NCBI GenBank assembly: GCA_964432985.1
Contig: CAYSPT010000024.1
Location: forward strand, 1-64,000
Reading direction: 5' to 3'
Source of the DNA: CAYSPT01 sp964432985
GTDB lineage: Bacteria; Muiribacteriota; CAYSPT01
Length of the DNA: 64,000 bases
Shown here: positions 15,932 through 23,450 of the stretch, piece after piece
How positions within the stretch are numbered: position 1 is the stretch's first letter
Layout: each line of letters opens with the position of its first letter
Made by a program: the position numbers and the translations under genes
Notes under the pieces: generated by a model
Databases searched by the model: none
The model's input: only the letters and a program-made list of their open reading frames with translations
What the model was told of the DNA's origin: nothing

Positions 15932-17491
15932 TTAATCTTCCATGAGCCACACCTTGAGAAGCTGGGCGAAATCTTCGGGATGCTCGAACGCCTGCTGCTT
16001 GACGTGTTCCTGCATCTGCTTTTTCTCCATCTCCTCCACGGAAAGAACCGGTTCGAATACTTTCTTGCGGGCTGCCAGCCTGCGCTGCTCCTCAATTTCA
16101 CGGAGCTTCTCAAGATGCCGCTTACGCAGGGTGGTGATAACCTTGATGGTCACCGGCAGCCCCACCACAAGACCGAATATGAGCAAGAACCAGATGGTCA
16201 CCTTGCGCATGTACTCGTAGCGGCTCTCCTTGCGGGCGTCCTCTATCTCTTCAAGGTACTTCTTGTCGAAGGTGTAATTCATCAGGTGAATGCTGTCCTT
16301 GCGCGACTCGTCGAGGCCGCACGCATGCGCCACCAGCTCCTGGAAGTTAAGTTTCTCTTCGTCGGTCATCTTCTCCCGGTCGATAACCACCGAGACAGTC
16401 AGCCGATTGAGGGTGCCGGGGGAAAGATAGTGGCTGACATTTTCCTCGTTGAACCCGTAATTGGTCATGTTTTCTGTCTTGGTGTACTCCGCCTTCTCGT
16501 GCCCGAGCTTGCTCTGGTAACCGGGGATATTGGAATCGGTCCCGGGAACGCCGCCGGGCGTAACACCCAGCCCGTTCCACTTCTCTTCGTTCTTCTGGTC
16601 GCTGATGGCAACTCCCGACTCTTCACCCTCCACCGGGGGTGTGATGGTGTGGGATTTCTTTTCCAACTTGTCGAAATTGAGATCCGCGGACACCCTGACC
16701 TCCGATTTCCCGGGACCGAGGACCTTGTCGAGCATCTTCTTGATCTTGGTCTCAAGATATTTTTCCAGGGTGCGCTGAAGCTCCATCTTACGGTCGGTGG
16801 ACGGGCCCTCGTCTCCGACCTCGAAATCAAGCCGTTCCGTCAGATCGGTGCCCAGGCTGTTGACCACTGAGATATTACCCGGTTTGAGGCCCGGTACAGC
16901 GTGTGCCACCAGGCTGATAATGGCTTTCACCTGCTTTTTTTCCAATGATGCAAAGGGTTTCATCGATATGACGACCGATGCGGTTACTTCCTCCTGATCT
17001 TCCTGGAACAGCTTCTCCGGAGGGATGGCAAGCAGCACCTGGACATCATCGATAGATCCCATGGACCGGATGGCGTTTTCGAGTGATCCCTGCAGGGCCT
17101 CCTGCTTTTTCAATACCTGAACGAGCTGGGTTTCTCCCAGACCAGCCCCGGCTCCGAACAACTCACTGAAGGTCTTCGATTTCCCGGGGAGGATATCCGC
17201 CTGGGCCAGGATCATCATGATCTTGTCCTTGTCCCGGCCGCTGACCATTATCTTGGTACCGTCGAGTTGGAAGGTGAATCCATTATCGGTGAGAACGGCA
17301 GTGATGGCCGCCGCTTCCTCGTAGGAGAGCGTCGCTCCAGGGAACAGTGGTTTCTGACGGCCTTTACCTCCGAAGAGTGTCAGGGCAAGCACCAGGATAA
17401 CGACCAGAACAATGCCCCCGCCAACGGCAATTTGCTGGCTTTTTCCCAGCTTTTTAAAAGTTTGAATTAGAAGATCCAGATATCTGCGCAT
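15932..17491 (-). CDS. fliF: Flagellar MS-ring protein FliF
   Basis: Forms the MS ring in the inner membrane, base of the flagellum and housing of the export gate. It has two membrane helices (about 21-42, IAVGGGIVLVVILVLALTLF; about 430-450, VTIWFLLIFGLVVGLPV). The ring-building YscJ-type domain lies between them (LFPGATLSYEEAAAITAVLTDNGF, and VVISMKPFASLEKKQVKAIISLVAHAVPGLKPGNISVV). The extreme C-terminus (HPEDFAQLLKVWLMED) is the FliG-binding peptide. Length 519 is normal. fliE lies 115 bases upstream. Confidence 0.97.
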   Translation of the reverse strand: MRRYLDLLIQTFKKLGKSQQIAVGGGIVLVVILVLALTLFGGKGRQKPLFPGATLSYEEAAAITAVLTDNGFTFQLDGTKIMVSGRDKDKIMMILAQADILPGKSKTFSELFGAGAGLGETQLVQVLKKQEALQGSLENAIRSMGSIDDVQVLLAIPPEKLFQEDQEEVTASVVISMKPFASLEKKQVKAIISLVAHAVPGLKPGNISVVNSLGTDLTERLDFEVGDEGPSTDRKMELQRTLEKYLETKIKKMLDKVLGPGKSEVRVSADLNFDKLEKKSHTITPPVEGEESGVAISDQKNEEKWNGLGVTPGGVPGTDSNIPGYQSKLGHEKAEYTKTENMTNYGFNEENVSHYLSPGTLNRLTVSVVIDREKMTDEEKLNFQELVAHACGLDESRKDSIHLMNYTFDKKYLEEIEDARKESRYEYMRKVTIWFLLIFGLVVGLPVTIKVITTLRKRHLEKLREIEEQRRLAARKKVFEPVLSVEEMEKKQMQEHVKQQAFEHPEDFAQLLKVWLMED

Positions 17492-17606
17492 ACCATGTCC
17501 CCAACCGATTCAAGGCAAGGACACAGTTTTCCTTTCACTGCACCCTCGCCGTGACCGTCATCTATAGTATCTTACTTCCGCATATACACCAACACAGGAT
17601 TAGAAC

Positions 17607-17921
17607 CTATATTGGCATTCTCATTATTTCTTTATATGCGTTGATGATTTTGTTCCGTACTTCCAGAGCAAACTGAAACGCTACTTTGGCTTTTTCGGCG
17701 GCAATCATGACCTGGTGGACATCCTCGATTTCACCGGTGGCCAGCTTCTGAGTCAGTATGTTGGCCTCGGACTCCAGTTTGGAAAGATCACCGATGGCGC
17801 CATCCAGCATATCGCCGAATCTGGCGATGGGATCATTGCCCGCATTGCTTTGCTGCAGCGTTTTTCCCGAGAGCTCCTTGATGGAAGACGGTACCCCCTC
17901 ATAGGGCGACATCACTCTCAT
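17607..17921 (-). CDS. fliE: Flagellar hook-basal body complex protein FliE
   Basis: Joins the MS ring to the proximal rod. The 104-residue protein ends with the conserved helical region GEIEDVHQVMIAAEKAKVAFQFALEVRNKIINAYKEIMRMPI, the FliE signature. It starts five bases after flgC and precedes fliF, the standard order. Confidence 0.95.
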   Translation of the reverse strand: MRVMSPYEGVPSSIKELSGKTLQQSNAGNDPIARFGDMLDGAIGDLSKLESEANILTQKLATGEIEDVHQVMIAAEKAKVAFQFALEVRNKIINAYKEIMRMPI

Positions 17922-17926
17922 AGTAC

Positions 17927-18373
17927 CTACCTGCTTCCTCCTATTTCCAGCGCTCGATTCATCATACGGCTGGTATTGGTAATCACCGTTGTGTTTGCTT
18001 CATAGGCCCTGGTGGCGGTGATAAGATCCACCATTTCCTTGATTGGTTCGATGTTGGGAAACAGGACGTAGCCGAACTCGTCGGAATCGGGATGGGATGG
18101 ATCGTACACCCGCTGAAAATTCGTTGTCATGTCTTCCTGGATGTTGGCAACCCTGACCCCGTTTCCTATCCGGTCCACCAGCGGCGTTCCGGGAACCTGG
18201 AACCGGCCCTTGGGCGGACGTTCGGAAAAAACCGCTACCTGCCGCCGGTACGGGCCGCCGTCGGCGGTACGAGTCGTGTGCGCATTGGCGATATTGTTGG
18301 CGATGAGATCCATCCTGACCCGCTCGGCAGTCAAACCCGAGCCACTGATGTCAATTGTCTGGAACAATCTCAT
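17927..18373 (-). CDS. flgC: Flagellar proximal rod protein FlgC
   Basis: Rod subunit with the N-terminal rod motif (SGLTAERVRMDLIANNIANAHTTRTADG) and the C-terminal motif (NIEPIKEMVDLITATRAYEANTTVITNTSRMMNRALEIG). At 148 residues it matches FlgC. It begins four bases after the flgB stop and is co-transcribed with fliE. Confidence 0.96.
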   Translation of the reverse strand: MRLFQTIDISGSGLTAERVRMDLIANNIANAHTTRTADGGPYRRQVAVFSERPPKGRFQVPGTPLVDRIGNGVRVANIQEDMTTNFQRVYDPSHPDSDEFGYVLFPNIEPIKEMVDLITATRAYEANTTVITNTSRMMNRALEIGGSR

Positions 18374-18376
18374 GGT

Positions 18377-18865
18377 TTACGCTCCTCCTCCCTTGCTGAT
18401 GATCGTGTTCAACATCTGGTACTGCTGCGTCAGGCGGCGGGCAATGACATTGTAATAAAGTGAGTTCTTGGTCATCTCCGCCACTTCCCGATCGATATCG
18501 ACGCAGTTTTCATCGTTGCGGTAAATCAGATTGTTAAACTTGTTGACACTGGGTTCCAGTTCCTCGATGCGGGGAACTCCGAAATCCCAGTGACGGGAAT
18601 TGCTCTTCTTGGCCCTGAAGCAGAATGTTCCTGTTTCAGTCATGCAAACCGAACTGCCGTGTATGCCCTTATCCCCACCCCACCCTGGAGAGCAGTCGAG
18701 AGCTTTGCGCAGTTCTTCCTGAAACACCATGTCAGTGCGCTTGTACCCGGGAGTATTCACGTTGGCAATGTTGTTAGCAATGAGCTTGTGCCGCAGGCTC
18801 GAAGCGTCCAGTGCCTTTTCCAGCACCAGGTTAGTGGTGGTGGTGGTCATGTCCCGCAAAATCAT
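18377..18865 (-). CDS. flgB: Flagellar proximal rod protein FlgB
   Basis: First rod gene of the operon. The rod motif (LRHKLIANNIANVNTPGYKRTDMVFQEEL) and C-terminal helix (DREVAEMTKNSLYYNVIARRLTQQYQMLNTIISKGG) are both present. The 162 residues include a loop of about 25 residues between them (SNSRHWDFGVPRIEELEPSVN) that is longer than in many FlgB. ATG at 18865 has GGAGG seven bases upstream. It lies 15 bases downstream of hslU, so the protease and flagellar genes are probably one transcript. Confidence 0.95.
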   Translation of the reverse strand: MILRDMTTTTTNLVLEKALDASSLRHKLIANNIANVNTPGYKRTDMVFQEELRKALDCSPGWGGDKGIHGSSVCMTETGTFCFRAKKSNSRHWDFGVPRIEELEPSVNKFNNLIYRNDENCVDIDREVAEMTKNSLYYNVIARRLTQQYQMLNTIISKGGGA

Positions 18866-18880
18866 TAAAAATCCTCCACG

Positions 18881-20215
18881 TTACAATATGTACCGGCTGA
18901 GATCCCGGTCCTTGAATAGCTTGCCCACATGTTCGTCAACGTAGTTCTTGTTCACTAATACTTTCCCGGCCACGTTTTCCGGCGCCAGAAAAGCCACGTC
19001 CTCCAGCACTTTTTCCATAACCGTAAACAGCCTCCGGGCACCGATATTTTCGTGCCTCTTGTTGGCCGAGAACGCATACTCGGCCACCGAGGCAACACCG
19101 TCATCGGTAAACTGCAGGTCGATTCCCTCAGTGCCCATCAGCGCCGTGTACTGCTTGGTGAGCGCGTTCTTCGGACGGGACAGTATGGCTTCAAAATCTT
19201 CCATGCTCAGGGCTTCCAGCTCCACCCTGATGGGGAACCGGCCCTGGAGTTCCGGGATCAGATCTGAGGGGCTGGAGCCGTGGAAAGCGCCGGCTGCGAT
19301 GAACAGAACGTGGTGCGTTCTCACCGGACCGTATTTGCTCAGAACCGTGGTCCCCTCGACCAGAGGAAGGAGGTCACGTTGAACTCCCTGCCGCGAAACG
19401 TGGGGACCCATTCTCTCGTCTCCCCCGGTGACCTTGTCTATCTCGTCCAGAAACACGATACCGTTCGTTTCCACCCGCGAAAGCGCTTCGTGGACTACTT
19501 CCTCCATATCCACCAGGTCCGCTGCGACCTGTTGGCGGACGATGGGGAGGGCCTCTTTCACCGACATTTTCTTGCTCCTGGTTTTGCGGGGGAAGAGGTT
19601 GCCGAACATGCTCTTGAAATTGAATCCCATCTCCTCCATGCCCGAATTGGAGAAAATTTCCACCATGGGAGTGTCTGAGACTTCCGAGTTGACTTCGATC
19701 AGCCGGTCGTCCGCTTTGCCTGCGCGCAGCAGCTCACGCCACTTCTCACGGGTAGACAGCGATATGCCGCCATCTTCGCTTCCGGCCTCCATCACGTTCC
19801 CTCCAGGAAGGAGCAAATCCAGGATACGTTCCTCCGACAGCAGGTCTATCTTGTCGGAAAGCGCAGCTTGTTTTTCCTCTTTGACCAGCCGTACGGATTC
19901 TTCCGTCAGGTCCCTGATGATAGAATCCACGTCGCGCCCCACATAGCCGACCTCGCTGAACTTGGTGACCTCCACTTTGATGAAGGGAGATTTGGCCAGG
20001 CGGGCCAGCCGGCGGGCGATCTCGGTCTTTCCCACACCGGTGGGGCCGATCATGATAATGTTTTTCGGCAGGACCTCTTCGCGGAAATCATCGGGAAGCA
20101 AGCGGCGGCGGTACCGGTTCCTGAGCGCCACAGCCACTGACCGTTTGGCGGCATCCTGCCCCACGATGTAACGGTTGAGCTCGGCCACGATCTGCTGCGG
20201 TGTCAGGTCATTCAC
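18881..20215 (-). CDS. hslU: HslU (ClpY) ATPase subunit of the HslUV protease
   Basis: AAA+ unfoldase that feeds substrates into HslV. It starts MNDLTPQQIVAELNRYIVGQDAAKRSVAVALRNRYRR, the classic HslU opening. Walker A is GPTGVGKTEIARRLA (about 58) and Walker B is IVFLDEIDKV (about 255). The GYVG substrate-gripping pore loop is at EVGYVGRDVDSIIRDL, and sensor II/C-terminal regions are intact (GARRLFTVMEKVLEDVAF, ending KDRDLSRYIL, which inserts into HslV). Length 444 is normal. It is separated from hslV by about 180 bases. Confidence 0.97.
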   Translation of the reverse strand: MNDLTPQQIVAELNRYIVGQDAAKRSVAVALRNRYRRRLLPDDFREEVLPKNIIMIGPTGVGKTEIARRLARLAKSPFIKVEVTKFSEVGYVGRDVDSIIRDLTEESVRLVKEEKQAALSDKIDLLSEERILDLLLPGGNVMEAGSEDGGISLSTREKWRELLRAGKADDRLIEVNSEVSDTPMVEIFSNSGMEEMGFNFKSMFGNLFPRKTRSKKMSVKEALPIVRQQVAADLVDMEEVVHEALSRVETNGIVFLDEIDKVTGGDERMGPHVSRQGVQRDLLPLVEGTTVLSKYGPVRTHHVLFIAAGAFHGSSPSDLIPELQGRFPIRVELEALSMEDFEAILSRPKNALTKQYTALMGTEGIDLQFTDDGVASVAEYAFSANKRHENIGARRLFTVMEKVLEDVAFLAPENVAGKVLVNKNYVDEHVGKLFKDRDLSRYIL

Positions 20216-20397
20216 GATTTGTTTTCCCTTCCCGGGTCTACTGTCCCCTCATTCCTATCGGCAAACATGAAGTTCAACTTTAACGTAATTCACATTTTTC
20301 TTTTGTACACTCGCATCGACACCGTCGCCCAACTGTGAACAGTCACTTCAATTGTTAATTTCAAGTGTTATTCTTTCTGCACTCCTCAACTGATGAT

Positions 20398-20958
20398 TCA
20401 TGAATTATTCTGGTTCACGGTGAGTACCATAATATTTTCGTTGGTGTGGACACATATCCCGGCAGCTATCCGGACCGATTCGCGGGCAATGGTCTCGGCG
20501 GCCAGTTCCGTGTGATCGACCAGGGCGCGGGCGGCGGCCAACGCCGCAGCGGCACCCGAACCGATGGCCGCTATCCCTTCATCGGGTTCAATCACATCAC
20601 CGGCTCCGGACAGCATGAGCAGGTGGTCTTTGTCGGCCACCAGGAGGAGTGCTTCCAGGCGTCTCAGTACCCTGTCGGTCCGCCACTCTTTAACCAGCTC
20701 CACCGCGGCACGCGTGATGTCACCCCGTGTCTTTTCCAGATGTTTCTCGAATTTATCAAAAAGAGTTAGCGCATCGGAGGAAGATCCGGCGAAACCTGCC
20801 AGAATCTTGCCTTCGGCCATGGTGCGCAGCTTCCTGGCGCCGGCCTTGACAATCATGTCTCCCAGGCTGACCTGCCCGTCAGCGGCCATGGCGACCACGT
20901 CCCCTACTCTGACCGCTGTTACCGTAGTGGACCTGAACCTGTATCTGTTACCTTCCAT
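20398..20958 (-). CDS. hslV: HslV (ClpQ) peptidase subunit
   Basis: Proteasome-like threonine peptidase. The catalytic threonine follows a ten-residue propeptide (MEGNRYRFRS then TTVTAVR), so maturation must remove it. The conserved DGQVSLGD and AGFAGSSSDALTLFDKFEKHLE segments and the GSGAAAALAAARAL helix are present. The Thr nucleophile is the HslV type, not the Ser of Bacillus ClpQ. The 180-base spacer before hslU is unusually long for this pair and may hold an internal promoter. Confidence 0.95.
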   Translation of the reverse strand: MEGNRYRFRSTTVTAVRVGDVVAMAADGQVSLGDMIVKAGARKLRTMAEGKILAGFAGSSSDALTLFDKFEKHLEKTRGDITRAAVELVKEWRTDRVLRRLEALLLVADKDHLLMLSGAGDVIEPDEGIAAIGSGAAAALAAARALVDHTELAAETIARESVRIAAGICVHTNENIMVLTVNQNNS

Positions 20959-20982
20959 GACCGTATCCTTTCTACTTGCCTT

Positions 20983-21016
20983 CTACGCTCGAGGATGTTT
21001 ACTATGCTCGAGGATG
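20983..21016. repeat. 19-bp-period duplication of the xerC 3' end
   Basis: The last 15 bases of xerC (21002-21016, encoding HPRA and stop) are repeated at 20983-20997 with one mismatch, in the short spacer before hslV reads in the other direction of the map. It is the same kind of 3'-end duplication seen at fliI. Confidence 0.8.
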
Positions 21017-21931
21017 CGCCTTTTTGTATACTGCTTTCAGGCGGTCGACCGACACGTGCGTGTACACCTGAGTAGTGGAGATGTTGGAGTGACCCAGCAA
21101 TTCCTGAACGCTCCGCAGGTCCGCTCCAGCCTCCAGGAGATGCGTGGCAAACGTGTGCCTGAAGGTGTGAGGCGATACCCCTTTCTGGAGACTGAGCTGG
21201 CGCACATATTTCTCTATTCGCCTGCCCACGCTGCGGGCTGAAAGGCGGTTACCGTACCTGTTTCTGAACAGGGGTGCTTGAAGCCCGCTAACGGGCTTTA
21301 GCCCGCCTACGGGCTTTAGCCCGCCTACGGCAGCCGGCGGATCGGAGGAGGAAACATAACTCTCCAGTGCCTCCATCGCTTTGCCGCCGAGCGGAATAAT
21401 CCGTTCTTTCCGTCCCTTTCCGAGCACCCTGATCTGCCTCATCTCCATATCAACGTGCTGAAGGTTGAGCCCCGTGAGCTCACTTACTCGAAGCCCGCAC
21501 CCGTACAGGAACTCCAGGATACAGCGGTCCCGCCGTCCAATTTCCGTTGACAGGTCGGGCAGCTCCAGCAAATCCTCTACCTCTTTCAAAAAAAGAAACT
21601 TCGGCAGACGTTTTTCCACCCGGGGAGAGCTGACCATGACGGCGGGATTCCGTACCAGGTCACCCCTTCTCACCATGAAAGCAAACAGTGACCTCAATGA
21701 TGCCAGCTTGCGGGCGATGGATTTGTGCTTCAGACCCTGCTGTTTCAACTCTGCCAGGAAACGACGGATGTGCGCTCTCTCGACCAAGTCAAACGATGAC
21801 GTACCGGGAGGAAGCGAGGAAATGAACTGCAGTACGTCGGTCCTGTAACCACGCAGTGTATGGTCAGAGTAACGACGTTCCAGCTCGAGATGGGACAAAA
21901 AATCATTAAGGATATCTTTCATAGCAGGCAC
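21002..21931 (-). CDS. xerC: Tyrosine recombinase XerC
   Basis: Site-specific recombinase that resolves chromosome dimers. The N-terminal SAM-like core-binding domain covers about 1-90. Catalytic residues are Arg in GCGLRVSELTGL (about 147), Lys in VLGKGRKERIIPL (about 172), His/Arg in SPHTFRHTFATHLLEAGADLRSVQ (about 250), His in LLGHSNI and Tyr in TTQVYTHVS (about 289). Between residues 200 and 217 a repetitive insert (VGGLKP copies) encoded by an 18-bp tandem repeat replaces the normal variable loop before LFRNRYG. trmFO-xerC-hslV-hslU matches the Bacillus codV-clpQY neighbourhood. The start may be GTG 21931 or ATG 21922. Confidence 0.94.
   Translation of the reverse strand: MPAMKDILNDFLSHLELERRYSDHTLRGYRTDVLQFISSLPPGTSSFDLVERAHIRRFLAELKQQGLKHKSIARKLASLRSLFAFMVRRGDLVRNPAVMVSSPRVEKRLPKFLFLKEVEDLLELPDLSTEIGRRDRCILEFLYGCGLRVSELTGLNLQHVDMEMRQIRVLGKGRKERIIPLGGKAMEALESYVSSSDPPAAVGGLKPVGGLKPVSGLQAPLFRNRYGNRLSARSVGRRIEKYVRQLSLQKGVSPHTFRHTFATHLLEAGADLRSVQELLGHSNISTTQVYTHVSVDRLKAVYKKAHPRA
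21283..21330 (-). repeat. 18-bp tandem repeat inside xerC
   Basis: Units GCCCGCTAACGGGCTTTA (21283-21300), GCCCGCCTACGGGCTTTA (21301-21318) and a partial third (21319-21330). Each is a small palindrome, AGCCCG-loop-CGGGCT. They are in frame and give repeated VGGLKP in XerC. Confidence 0.93.
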
Positions 21932-21980
21932 ATTTTAGAAGTATCATGAGATCTCTTAGACATCAACACGTTGATTGCTA

Positions 21981-22103
21981 TTATCTCTATAAAAGCGGAC
22001 GTAGGTTCTCGATAGGCCATGGATGGCATATCGAGAAGCAGGACCTATAGCGGAGGCGTAGCCAGGATGGCGAAGCCGTGAGCGGTCCGCGTTATAGAGA
22101 TAA
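21981..22103. repeat. Structured inverted-repeat element between trmFO and xerC
   Basis: Outer arms 21981-22000 and 22085-22103 pair over about 19 bases (TTATCTCTATAA with TTATAGAGATAA, then GCGGAC with GTCCGC). Inside is a second hairpin (TTCTCGATA at 22006-22014 with TATCGAGAA at 22029-22037) and GC-rich GGCGTAGCC/GGCGAAGCC modules. The right arm covers the last codons of trmFO. It has the shape of a MITE/REP-like element or a structured RNA. There is no T-run, so a simple terminator is unlikely. Confidence 0.75.
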
Positions 22104-23429
22104 CAGCTCCAAGTGTTCGTCCAGAGCTTGCAGTGCTCGCTTGGCGGCGGCGGCGCGGCGCGCTTTTTTCTTGCTTACGCTTTTAGCGCTTACGCCTTTG
22201 ACGCGCACGACCTTCATGGCAGGGAGCAGGCCGAAGTTGATACCCATGGGCTGGAAATTCTCCGCCGGGGACGACGATACGTAGTGCAGCAAAGCGCCGA
22301 TACAGGTCTCTACGGGAAATTCGCGGTCCGGTTCTCCCCGGATGGCGCGGGCGGCATTCAATCCGGCCGCCAACCCGGTGGCAGCCGAAGGAATATACCC
22401 CTCGACACCGGTAATCTGTCCGGCAAAAAAGATGCCATGGTCGGACCGGAGCCTGAGCAGCGAGTCCAGATGAGCGGGAGAACGCAGAAAGCTGTTACGG
22501 TGCATTACACCCAGCCGGGCAAACCGGCTGCCGGCCAGGGCCGGTATCAGTCTGAAAACCCGCCGCTGCTCGGGAAAGGTGAGCCGGGTCTGGAACCCTA
22601 CCAACCCCAGCAGCTGGCCCCGACAGTCTTCCTGGCGAAGCTGCACTACCGCAAAAGGACGTTTCCCCGTTACGGGACAGAACAACCCGACGGGTTTCAT
22701 CGGTCCGAAGCGCAGTGTGTCACGCCCGCGGCGCCCGAGTTCCTCCACCGGCAGACAGCCTTCAAAAAGCTTTTTCGGCTCGAACGAGTGAAGCTCCGCC
22801 ACCCGGGCTGTGATCAGCTCGTCACGAAACACGTCATACTCGCGCTCGTCCAGGGGACAGTTGAGATAATCGCCAGGGCCGTCACAGTACCGTGAGGCCC
22901 AGAAAGCCCTGGACATATCGATGGACTCCGCATACACCACTGGAGCGACGGCATCAAAGAAGTACAGCGATCCTTCGCCCAATCTCTGCTCCACAGCCCG
23001 GGCCAGCGGAGCGGACGTCAGGGGACCGGTAGCGATAACCAGAGGTCTGTCAGCGGGAATGGCAGTCACTTCCTCCCTGTGTACATCAATGAGAGGATGG
23101 GACATGACAGCGTTTGAAATTTCTTCGGCGAACCGTTCCCGATCCACGGCCAGTGCCCGCCCTGCGGGAACCCTGCCGGCCTCGGCGGCCCGTACAATCA
23201 ATGATCCCAGGCGCCTTATTTCCTCCTTGAGAAGAGCGGAAGCGACAGGAAGTTCATTACTGCCCAGTGAATTAGAACAGACGAGTTCGGCCAGTGCACC
23301 GGTTTGGTGGGCCGGGGTACGCACCTCCGGCCGCATCTCGAAAAGGGCCACGCGTATACCCTGCCCGGCCGCAGCCCAGGCTGCTTCAACTCCCGCCAGT
23401 CCACCACCGATAACCGTTAATCCGATCAT
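22092..23429 (-). CDS. trmFO: tRNA (uracil-54-C5) methyltransferase, folate-dependent (TrmFO)
   Basis: FAD enzyme that makes m5U54 in tRNA using methylenetetrahydrofolate. It has the dinucleotide-binding GGGLAGVEAAWAAAGQG at the N-terminus, the family motif HQTGALAELVCSNSLGSNEL (Cys about 49) and the second active cysteine region FEGCLPVEELGRRGRDTLRFGPMKPVGL (about 223). GQITGVEGYIPSAATGLAAGLNAAR lies near the C-terminus. The last 40 residues are Lys/Ala-rich (VSAKSVSKKKARRAAAAKR). It is the long form (445), adjacent to topA as in Bacillus gid-topA. Confidence 0.96.
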   Translation of the reverse strand: MIGLTVIGGGLAGVEAAWAAAGQGIRVALFEMRPEVRTPAHQTGALAELVCSNSLGSNELPVASALLKEEIRRLGSLIVRAAEAGRVPAGRALAVDRERFAEEISNAVMSHPLIDVHREEVTAIPADRPLVIATGPLTSAPLARAVEQRLGEGSLYFFDAVAPVVYAESIDMSRAFWASRYCDGPGDYLNCPLDEREYDVFRDELITARVAELHSFEPKKLFEGCLPVEELGRRGRDTLRFGPMKPVGLFCPVTGKRPFAVVQLRQEDCRGQLLGLVGFQTRLTFPEQRRVFRLIPALAGSRFARLGVMHRNSFLRSPAHLDSLLRLRSDHGIFFAGQITGVEGYIPSAATGLAAGLNAARAIRGEPDREFPVETCIGALLHYVSSSPAENFQPMGINFGLLPAMKVVRVKGVSAKSVSKKKARRAAAAKRALQALDEHLELLSL

Positions 23430-23450
23430 GTCTACCGAAGCACAGGATAC

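Noticed and set aside
15365..16870. Long plus-strand ORF of 501 codons
   Set aside because: It runs through an assembly gap and is antisense to the conserved fliG and fliF genes.
21981..22103. dif site for XerC
   Set aside because: The element is far longer than the 28-bp dif and lacks the two 11-bp arms with a 6-bp centre.
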